A DNA stretch of 8,448 nucleotides, taken from contig JAFZXR010000043.1 in NCBI GenBank assembly GCA_017616675.1, forward strand, positions 1 to 8,448, given 5' to 3'. Below, piece by piece: positions 1 to 6,277 of the stretch. This DNA is from Bacteroidales bacterium. GTDB taxonomy: Bacteria > Bacteroidota > Bacteroidia > Bacteroidales > F082. The position numbers and the translations under genes are program-made. Below the pieces are notes generated by a model. That model was not told where the DNA came from. It saw only the letters and a program-made list of their open reading frames with translations, and did not search any database. How positions within the stretch are numbered: position 1 is the first letter of the stretch; each line of letters starts with the position of its first letter.

Positions 1-1
1 A

Positions 2-2038
2 GCTTTCACTTTTGACCAGGATTCGCAAAGAGACGCCATCGTGAAAGGCTACGTCATCGCTGACGAGACAGGCGGAAACATCTATCGTACCTTCTATCTC
101 AGAGGTGAAGACGGCAAATGTATCGCTGTTTACAGAAAAGGCTCGGGCGAAGGCGGAAGCGACGAATTCAACGTCAGAGTCGGCGACCATGTCGGATATA
201 AACTCTATGGCTCCATCATCTCGGAATATAGCAAACTTCCGCAGATTCAGGTGCAGGAACACGATGTCAACAACCTTATCGTGATCTACGAGAGAGGCTG
301 CGACGACAAGGTGCGTCCTATCAACACAACCATCGAAGACATCAAAGCCGGTAAGCATCTCTGCGACCTGGTGAAGATTAGTAATGTGCAGTTTGAGCCA
401 TACGAAGGCTTGGCATACACTGCCGGCCAGAACAGCACGAGCAGAAATATTGCCACTTGCTCAGGCGAGGGAATCATCGTCAGAACCAGCGGCTACGCCA
501 GTTTTGCTGAAGAACCGCTTCCTGAAGGAAGAGGAACTATAGCTTCAATAGTTTCGAAATATAACAGTGATTGGCAGCTTCTCCTTAGAAACACATCCGA
601 TGTGAATATGCATGACACACGATGCGGCCAGGGCGGTGACATCATGACGATGCCTTACATCCAGAATTTCTCGGCATCATTCGGAACATATACGACATTC
701 AACGTCCTCGGCCCACAGACCTGGATCATCGACTACCAGACGGCAGTCATGAAGGGTAAAGTCGAGAATGTGTTCTATGAAAATGAAGACTGGCTCATCT
801 CTTCGCCGGTGCAGATTACCGATGTCGAACACGCCAAAGCTGTCGTCAACTACGTGGCGCAGTATGAAGGCCCTGCAAACGACGTGACGATGCAGGTTTC
901 GACGGATTATGTCTACGAAGATGACCCGACAGAAGCTAACTGGACACAGCTGAATGCGACATTCCCGAACACCAGCGGTTGGAGCGACTTCAAGAATGTC
1001 GAGATAAGTCTTGATGACTTTATCGGTGAGACAGTGACAGTCGCCATCAAGTTTATGTCGTCGGCAACACAGTCGCGCACTATCGAGATCAAGAGCATTA
1101 CCGTCCAGGAAGGTGAACCTGGTGGCGGAGGTACCACGACAGGCGACGGAACCCGCGCAAATCCTTACACCGCGGAGGATGTCATCACAATGAACATCCA
1201 GACTTCTGACGGTAACAAATACTGGGTGAAAGATTACATCGTGGGCTATATCGACTCCGATTACAGCTATGTGTTCTCAAACAATACAGTCAGTATAAAA
1301 ACAAATGTTACATTATCGTCGAATGTCGATTCAAACAACGCAGACGAATGTATTCCGATTCAGTTGCCGCCAGGCGCTATCCGCGATGGCCTTAACCTTG
1401 GCGACAATCCTGGTAATTACAAGCAGGAGGTGCTGCTTTACGGTACTCTGGAGACTTATTTCCAGAAGCCGGCTGTCAAGAATGTGACATATGCCGAAAT
1501 CAACGGCAACAGCTATGGTGTCGAGCCTGGCGGCGGATTGACGACGATCTACCTCGAAGCTGCTATGACGACACAGGTAAGCTATGATCAGTTTACGACT
1601 TATAGTGTCGCAGGCGATCAGGTGTGGACATTCAACTCGACATACGGTGCAGTGATGACAGGCTATGACAACGGCACTTCGTATGCCAATGAAGACTGGC
1701 TCATCAGTCCAGCTGTCAACTTGAGCGCAGTTACCGACCCGAAGGTGACATTCGAACACTCAAGAGGCCCGGCGAACAGCATCAACGTGGGTGTCAACGA
1801 AGGCTATTATAAGGTATTCGTGAGCAACGACTACCAGTCGGGCGATCCGACGGCCGCGACGTGGACCGAGCTGACGGGTGTCATACACGGCACGGCAGCA
1901 TGGACCTATGTCAACTCAGGCCTTCTCAGCATACCGGAGGCTTACCACACATCGAACTGCCGCATCGCGTTCAGATATCTGAGCATCAACGGCTCTTCGG
2001 CGACATGGGAAGTGAGAAATATTTATGTTGGAGAGTAA
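2..2038 (+). CDS. Exported DUF5689 / choice-of-anchor J / DUF6359 multidomain protein (5' end outside window)
   Basis: The frame is open to the left edge, so the gene begins upstream; the GTG at 41 lies inside the DUF5689 module and is not a credible start. The visible 678 residues split into four blocks. Positions 2-620 are DUF5689-like (KGYVIADETGGNIY near the start, later IIVRTSGYASFAEEPLP). Positions 650-1120 look like a choice-of-anchor J (jelly-roll) domain with NEDWLISSPVQI. A GGGG linker (about 1120-1135) leads to a DUF6359-like OB-type block at 1140-1500 (GDGTRANPYTAEDV, then IPIQLPPGAIRDGLNLGDNP). Positions 1545-2035 are a second J domain (NEDWLISPAVNL). Eighteen bases are identical between the J domains (782-799 and 1688-1705). 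Such proteins are usually exported and often lie beside TonB-dependent receptors in Bacteroidales; surface carbohydrate or protein binding is an inference. No C-terminal sorting domain or catalytic motif is visible. The signal peptide, if present, is off-window. Confidence 0.85.
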   Translation, partial: AFTFDQDSQRDAIVKGYVIADETGGNIYRTFYLRGEDGKCIAVYRKGSGEGGSDEFNVRVGDHVGYKLYGSIISEYSKLPQIQVQEHDVNNLIVIYERGCDDKVRPINTTIEDIKAGKHLCDLVKISNVQFEPYEGLAYTAGQNSTSRNIATCSGEGIIVRTSGYASFAEEPLPEGRGTIASIVSKYNSDWQLLLRNTSDVNMHDTRCGQGGDIMTMPYIQNFSASFGTYTTFNVLGPQTWIIDYQTAVMKGKVENVFYENEDWLISSPVQITDVEHAKAVVNYVAQYEGPANDVTMQVSTDYVYEDDPTEANWTQLNATFPNTSGWSDFKNVEISLDDFIGETVTVAIKFMSSATQSRTIEIKSITVQEGEPGGGGTTTGDGTRANPYTAEDVITMNIQTSDGNKYWVKDYIVGYIDSDYSYVFSNNTVSIKTNVTLSSNVDSNNADECIPIQLPPGAIRDGLNLGDNPGNYKQEVLLYGTLETYFQKPAVKNVTYAEINGNSYGVEPGGGLTTIYLEAAMTTQVSYDQFTTYSVAGDQVWTFNSTYGAVMTGYDNGTSYANEDWLISPAVNLSAVTDPKVTFEHSRGPANSINVGVNEGYYKVFVSNDYQSGDPTAATWTELTGVIHGTAAWTYVNSGLLSIPEAYHTSNCRIAFRYLSINGSSATWEVRNIYVGE

Positions 2039-2065
2039 ATTATTGATAATCAAAATATTAGAGAT

Positions 2066-3286
2066 ATGTTAAAGTCAATAAAAAATATCGGAATATTGGT
2101 TCTTATCGCGATGGTCGTCATGACATCATGCATGAATAAGAATGCAAGGAAGAACAACTATCCGACACCGGATGTAAATTTTGAGCTTCCGGTGGGCCAT
2201 GTCTATACTATCGACACGCTTCTGACGATGTTATATCCGAATTATCCTAATCTTTCGGTGGTTTCGGAGTTCTCGTTCACGGAAGACGCCTCGGTTTATG
2301 GTATCGTCACCGACGACGAGACATCGGGCAACCTTTATAAAGCCTCGTTTATCCAAGACGGCGACAAGGCCATTGAGCTTTATATGAAGAGCACCAGCGG
2401 TCTGCGTATCGGCGACTCGGTGCGAGTGTATCTGAAAGGCGCGAAGCTGTCGGAATACAGCGGTACGGCGCAGATTCAGGACCTTGAGCCTAAGCATGTG
2501 ACGATTCTCGCCAACGGCAAGTTTATCGAACCAGAGGAGATGACGACAAACAACATCAGCTTCGCATATATCGGCAGGTTGGTGAAGTTCAGCCACGTGG
2601 AGTTCAGAGCCGCTGACCGTGCCAATACGTTTGCACCTGATGATGCATACGGACAGTATAACTTGGCACAATATGACGAGAACTGCAGCCTGCTGGATGA
2701 GACTGTCATCGTTAGAACCAGTAACTATGCCAGTTTCGCGAAGAGACAACTTCCGCAGGGCAGCGGCTCGATTGTCGGCATCCTGACATACTACAGCACT
2801 ACCGGAGTCTATCAGTTCACCATCCGTTCCATCTCGGAGGTGCAGATGGATAACGAGCCTTGCGAAGCCACACCGGAGCCTCCAATCGAGCCTCAGGGTA
2901 CAGGCACAGCCAGCGACCCGTTTAACATGGCCGCAGCAATCATCCACCAAGGCGATACCGTGTCACAGTGGATCAGAGGTTATATCGTGGGATCAGCAAA
3001 TATCGCGAGCGGAACCATTATGTACGACAACCAGATCTCATGGGGTCCTGAGTTTACCAACGACGCCAATATGGTCAACATCATTTTGGCCGATAAGGTC
3101 GATGAGAGAGACATCAACAACTGCATCGTCGTCTATCTGCCTCATAATGCAGCATCAGGCATCCGCGAAATTAACCTGAAAGACCATCCGGAGAATCTGG
3201 GTAAGACCTTGAAGGTGCACGGCGACCTGAAGGCGTTCTTAGGCAAGTCAGGAATGAAGAATACCAACGAATACACATTAAACTAA
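2066..3286 (+). CDS. DUF5689 / DUF6359 domain lipoprotein
   Basis: A 406-residue exported lipoprotein. A short charged N-terminus and hydrophobic stretch (residues about 8-18) are followed by a lipobox, M-T-S-C, with the lipidated cysteine at residue 22. Residues about 55-268 are DUF5689-like (YGIVTDDETSGNLYKASFIQDG; TVIVRTSNYASFAKRQLPQG), matching the first block of the preceding gene. Residues about 276-406 are DUF6359-like (GTGTASDPFNMAAAI, WIRGYIVG, CIVVYLPHNA, INLKDHPENLGKTLKVHGDL). The protein therefore has the same modules as its neighbour without the two J domains. It starts 27 bases after that gene, with no terminator between, so the two look co-expressed. No enzymatic motif is visible. 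A surface-exposed binding role is inferred from family and lipidation; the ligand is unknown. The ATG at 2066 is supported because it puts the lipobox at the proper distance. No Shine-Dalgarno sequence is seen, as is usual in this phylum. Confidence 0.9.
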   Translation: MLKSIKNIGILVLIAMVVMTSCMNKNARKNNYPTPDVNFELPVGHVYTIDTLLTMLYPNYPNLSVVSEFSFTEDASVYGIVTDDETSGNLYKASFIQDGDKAIELYMKSTSGLRIGDSVRVYLKGAKLSEYSGTAQIQDLEPKHVTILANGKFIEPEEMTTNNISFAYIGRLVKFSHVEFRAADRANTFAPDDAYGQYNLAQYDENCSLLDETVIVRTSNYASFAKRQLPQGSGSIVGILTYYSTTGVYQFTIRSISEVQMDNEPCEATPEPPIEPQGTGTASDPFNMAAAIIHQGDTVSQWIRGYIVGSANIASGTIMYDNQISWGPEFTNDANMVNIILADKVDERDINNCIVVYLPHNAASGIREINLKDHPENLGKTLKVHGDLKAFLGKSGMKNTNEYTLN

Positions 3287-3303
3287 TTGATTTATAAGGC
3301 ATT

Positions 3304-4041
3304 ATGGCTGAAAACTTAGTAATCATCCCGACATATAACGAGAAGGAGAACATCGAGAAGATAATCCGATACGTCTTCAACCTCCCGATGGCATTCGACA
3401 TTTTGGTCGTCGAGGATAATAGTCCCGACGGCACTGCCGACATTGTGAAAGGTCTGATGAAGGAATTTCCCGACAGGCTTTTCATCGAGGAGAGAAAAGG
3501 CAAACTCGGTCTCGGCACGGCTTACATCCATGGTTTTAAGTGGGCGTTAGAGCGTGATTATCAGTATGTTACGGAGATGGATGCTGACTTTTCGCATAAT
3601 CCCGACGATCTCATCCGTCTGCACGACGCTTGCGCCAACGGTGCCGACCTCGCTATCGGTTCGCGTTACAAATGCGGTGTCAACGTGGTTAACTGGCCGA
3701 TGGGACGAGTGCTGATGTCGTATTACGCCTCCGCCTACGTGCGTTTTGTGACGAGGATGAAGGTGCGCGACACCACCGCAGGTTTTGTGTGTTACACACG
3801 TAAGGTGTTGGAAACCATCGACTTCGACAGAATTAAGTTCATTGGATATGCCTTCCAGATAGAGATGAAATACACCGCCTGGAAGCTCGGATTCAAGATT
3901 GAGGAAGTGTCGATAATCTTCACCGACCGCCGCGAAGGCACGTCGAAGATGTCGGGCGGAATCTTCAGAGAAGCCATCTTCGGTGTCATCAACCTGCGAT
4001 GGAGAGGCATGTGGGGCAAGATTAAACCAAGAAAGAAGTGA
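3304..4041 (+). CDS. DPM1-like polyprenol-phosphate sugar transferase (GT2 family)
   Basis: A 245-residue GT-A fold glycosyltransferase that most resembles polyprenol-phosphate mannose synthase, which transfers a hexose from a nucleotide sugar (GDP-mannose in characterised DPM1 proteins) to a lipid phosphate at the cytoplasmic face of the membrane. Visible motifs are IIPTYNEKENI (residues 7-17), VVEDNSPDGTAD (35-46), the metal-binding D-A-D at 93-95 followed by FSHNP, GSRY (119-122), the DTTAGF acceptor motif (156-161), Q185 and E187, and R210-S217 (REGTSKMS). The length fits the single-domain DPM1 type: there are no C-terminal transmembrane helices, and the tail is basic (KIKPRKK), which could hold it to the membrane. 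The gene starts 17 bases after the lipoprotein gene, and its stop shares one base with the pyrC start. The sugar donor cannot be read from sequence. The product could feed protein O-glycosylation or envelope glycan assembly; this is inference. Confidence 0.9.
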   Translation: MAENLVIIPTYNEKENIEKIIRYVFNLPMAFDILVVEDNSPDGTADIVKGLMKEFPDRLFIEERKGKLGLGTAYIHGFKWALERDYQYVTEMDADFSHNPDDLIRLHDACANGADLAIGSRYKCGVNVVNWPMGRVLMSYYASAYVRFVTRMKVRDTTAGFVCYTRKVLETIDFDRIKFIGYAFQIEMKYTAWKLGFKIEEVSIIFTDRREGTSKMSGGIFREAIFGVINLRWRGMWGKIKPRKK

Positions 4042-5396
4042 TGGGATATATCATCAAAAACGCGACACTTGTCAACGAGGGGAAGTCCACGCTGGCAAGT
4101 GTTGTCATTTCCGGTGACCGTATTGAGCGGGTTTTGATTGGAAATAATGATTTTTCCAATTGGAAAAATTTTGAAATAATCGATGCCGAAGGGAAATATC
4201 TGATTCCTGGAATCATCGATGAACACGTGCATTTCCGTGAGCCCGGACTGACGCAGAAGGCTACAATTTCATCAGAGAGTAAAGCTGCTGTGGCAGGTGG
4301 GATAACATCCTTCATGGATATGCCCAATACTGTGCCTCAAACGACAACATTGGATTTGTTGCAACAGAAATTTGATATTGCAGCAAACACTTCAATAGCG
4401 AATTATTCATTTTATCTCGGCGCGACAAACGACAACCTCGACGAGATAAAGAAAGTCGACCCGAAGAAGGTGTGCGGAATAAAGCTGTTTATGGGTTCGA
4501 GCACCGGCAACATGCTGGTGAACGATGTAGATACCTTGGTGCGGCTGTTCAACGAGGCGCCGTGCCTCATTGCGGCACATTGCGAGGATGAGCAGACGAT
4601 ACACGAAAACACCGTGTGCGCCAAGGATTTGGCCTCGAAGGGCGAGGTGGTGGCCGATGCAGGATTACATCCGTTTATCAGGACGACGGAAGCGTGTTAT
4701 AAGTCGACGGCCAAGGCGATAGACATGGCGACGAGATTCGGAGCTAGGTTGCATGTGCTGCATATCTCGACGAAGTCGGAGCTGACGCTATTTAGAAACG
4801 ATATCCCATTGAAAGACAAGAAGATAACGACTGAGACATGTCCGCATTATCTCACCTTCTGCGATAAGGATTACGACGAGAAAAGCTTTGCCATCAAGTG
4901 CAATCCGGCAATAAAAATGGCATCCGACCGCGAGATTCTTCGCAAAGCCATTATCGACGGGCATATCGACACCATTGGCACCGACCATGCACCGCATCTG
5001 TGGCAGGAGAAGATGACCGACGACTATTTCACGGCAAAATCGGGCTTCCCGTCGATACAAAACAGTCTCGACCTAATGCTTAATCTTTATCATGAAGGCT
5101 TGATTTCATTGGAGAAAATCGTTGAGCTGATGTGCCATAATCCAGCTATCCTTTATCAGATAAAGGGCAGAGGTTTCATCCGCGAAGGCTATTATGCCGA
5201 TTTGGCATTAGTAGATTTAAGAAAAGAAAAAACTATCAAAAACGATGATATGCTTTACAAATGCGGCTGGACGCCTTACGACGGAATGAAGGTGAAGTCG
5301 CAGGTGACGCATACCTTCGTGAACGGAAAACTCGTTTATCACGACGGAAAAGTTGAAGAAAATATTTTTGGAAAACCATTGGAATTTGAACGATAG
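4041..5396 (+). CDS. pyrC: Dihydroorotase
   Basis: Cyclises carbamoyl-aspartate to dihydroorotate, step three of de novo pyrimidine synthesis, in the cytosol. The 451-residue protein is an amidohydrolase of the longer bacterial DHOase type. The metal-binding signature HVHFREPG holds H62, H64 and R66; N96 lies in MDMPNT; K148 in GIKLFMGSS is the expected carboxylated bridging lysine; H180 (AAHCED) and H241 (LHIS) are further ligands; D315 in GTDHAPH is the catalytic aspartate. With all of these present it should be active. Allantoinase or hydantoinase is the main alternative, but the HFREPG and GTDHAPH wording favours DHOase. Two starts are possible: GTG at 4038 or ATG at 4041. I chose the ATG because it forms a TGATG overlap with the preceding stop, typical of translational coupling. 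Base composition is uneven: the 5' and 3' parts are AT-richer than the middle. Confidence 0.93.
   Translation: MGYIIKNATLVNEGKSTLASVVISGDRIERVLIGNNDFSNWKNFEIIDAEGKYLIPGIIDEHVHFREPGLTQKATISSESKAAVAGGITSFMDMPNTVPQTTTLDLLQQKFDIAANTSIANYSFYLGATNDNLDEIKKVDPKKVCGIKLFMGSSTGNMLVNDVDTLVRLFNEAPCLIAAHCEDEQTIHENTVCAKDLASKGEVVADAGLHPFIRTTEACYKSTAKAIDMATRFGARLHVLHISTKSELTLFRNDIPLKDKKITTETCPHYLTFCDKDYDEKSFAIKCNPAIKMASDREILRKAIIDGHIDTIGTDHAPHLWQEKMTDDYFTAKSGFPSIQNSLDLMLNLYHEGLISLEKIVELMCHNPAILYQIKGRGFIREGYYADLALVDLRKEKTIKNDDMLYKCGWTPYDGMKVKSQVTHTFVNGKLVYHDGKVEENIFGKPLEFER
4150..4169. repeat. 20-base perfect palindrome inside pyrC
   Basis: The sequence atttttccaattggaaaaat reads the same on both strands for all 20 bases, centred between 4159 and 4160. 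It lies about 110 bases into pyrC and encodes part of DFSNWKN. It has no loop, so it could extrude as a cruciform or bind a dimeric protein, but chance in an AT-rich stretch is a reasonable explanation. No second copy was seen in the window. Confidence 0.6.
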
Positions 5397-5399
5397 AAT

Positions 5400-5855
5400 A
5401 TGAAAAAACTATTGATAATCATTGTGTTAGCGCTTGTTTTTGTCGCTTGTCAGGACAAAACAGTGCGTCATGTGCAAAAGGTGGCTTATTATCATCCAGA
5501 GACCGACCTGCCTTGGGTGATTTATTATTACGATGTGGTCGGAAATGACTCGATTTGGGTTGAAGAGAGGATGTTTCATGAGAACGGAGTGCTTGAACTC
5601 GAAGGCAAAATCGTTGATAATCAGCGTGAAGGAGAGTTTAGAGGTTATTATCCTACCGGCGAGCTGATGAGCGTCGGCAGCTATGTGAAGGGCAAACGCG
5701 AAGGCAAGGGAAAGCTTTATTACGATAACGGTCAGGTCTATGTCGAAAACGAATACTGCAACAATGATCCGTGTGGGACGTGGAAGATGTACGACGAAGA
5801 AGGATTGTTGCTAATAGAAGGAAAACCTTATGATGTTATCCGTCTTCTCCGATGA
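5400..5855 (+). CDS. MORN/YwqK-type repeat lipoprotein
   Basis: A 151-residue exported lipoprotein. MKKLL, a hydrophobic stretch and the lipobox F-V-A-C put the lipidated cysteine at residue 17, which supports the ATG at 5400. The mature part has a divergent lead (residues 18-55) and then three to four copies of a roughly 22-residue MORN-like beta-hairpin repeat. The pattern is aromatic-x-x-x-G-x-hydrophobic followed by G-x-aromatic: FHENGVLELEGK (59-70), YYPTGELMSVGSY (83-95), LYYDNGQVYVENEY (106-119) and MYDEEGLLLIEGK (130-142). Databases often name such proteins 'YwqK family antitoxin', but no toxin gene is next to it and the lipobox points to the envelope, so I do not accept that role. 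Molecular function is unknown; a structural or protein-binding part is plausible. It starts 3 bases after the pyrC stop and overlaps tadA by 26 bases, so it sits in the same transcript. No enzymatic residues are apparent. Confidence 0.82.
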   Translation: MKKLLIIIVLALVFVACQDKTVRHVQKVAYYHPETDLPWVIYYYDVVGNDSIWVEERMFHENGVLELEGKIVDNQREGEFRGYYPTGELMSVGSYVKGKREGKGKLYYDNGQVYVENEYCNNDPCGTWKMYDEEGLLLIEGKPYDVIRLLR

Positions 5856-6273
5856 GAATTACATGCGGCAGGCTTTGGTCGAAGCACAGGCCGCTGCCGA
5901 CGCCGACGAGGTGCCGGTGGGTGCCGTCGTGGTAGTCAACGATAAGATCATCGCTCGGGCGCACAACCAGGTGGAGCTGCTCAACGACGTGACGGCGCAC
6001 GCCGAGATTCTGGCTATCACGGCAGCCTGTAACGCATTGGGTACCAAGTACTTGGACGACTGTACGCTCTATGTGACACTCGAGCCCTGTGTGATGTGTG
6101 CGGGCGCATTGGAACACTGCCATATGAAGAAGGTGGTGTGGGCGTGCGCCGACCCGAAAAACGGCTTCCAGCGTTTCGGCAACCTGCTTCACCCGAAAAC
6201 CGAAATAAAAACAGGCATCCTCGAAGAAGAATGCCTGCAGTTGTTGACCGATTTCTTCAAGAAGAAACGGTAG
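5830..6273 (+). CDS. tadA: tRNA-specific adenosine deaminase
   Basis: Deaminates the wobble adenosine (A34) to inosine, in bacteria chiefly in tRNA-Arg(ACG), in the cytosol as a homodimer. The 147-residue length is typical. The zinc deaminase signature is complete: H57-A-E59, with E59 as proton shuttle, and P86-C87-x-x-C90. The N-terminal helix YMRQALVEAQAAA and EVPVGAVVV are characteristic of TadA rather than cytidine or guanine deaminases, as is GFQRFGNLLHP near the C-terminus. Two adjacent ATGs (5830 and 5833) are possible starts and differ by one methionine; both lie inside the end of the lipoprotein gene, giving an overlap of 26 or 23 bases in another frame. A terminator for the converging pepA gene lies within codons near 6203-6237, encoding part of KTGILEEEC. 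The stop is 4 bases from the pepA stop. No + strand terminator is evident after it. Confidence 0.93.
   Translation: MMLSVFSDENYMRQALVEAQAAADADEVPVGAVVVVNDKIIARAHNQVELLNDVTAHAEILAITAACNALGTKYLDDCTLYVTLEPCVMCAGALEHCHMKKVVWACADPKNGFQRFGNLLHPKTEIKTGILEEECLQLLTDFFKKKR
6203..6237 (-). terminator. Rho-independent terminator of pepA, embedded in tadA
   Basis: Read on the - strand, 6237 to 6212 forms a hairpin: CAGGCAT plus TCTT pairs with GAGG plus ATGCCTG around a CTTC loop. That is an 11-pair stem of which two pairs are G-U. It is followed at once by TTTTTATTT (6211-6203). The hairpin starts about 40 bases after the pepA stop, a normal distance. On the + strand the same hairpin has no U tract, so it should act only on the pepA transcript. 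All of it lies within tadA coding sequence. Confidence 0.75.
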
Positions 6274-6277
6274 ATTC

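Noticed and set aside
41..43. GTG as the start of the first gene
   Set aside because: The frame is open upstream to the window edge and the GTG falls inside conserved DUF5689 sequence, so the gene is cut by the window rather than starting here.
2231..2950. Open frame of 239 codons on the - strand
   Set aside because: Antisense shadow of the DUF5689 lipoprotein gene, which has a lipobox and family motifs; the shadow has neither.
5400..6273. Toxin-antitoxin pair formed by the YwqK-like gene and its neighbour
   Set aside because: The neighbour is a complete TadA with all catalytic residues, and the YwqK-like protein carries a lipoprotein signal; there is no toxin candidate.
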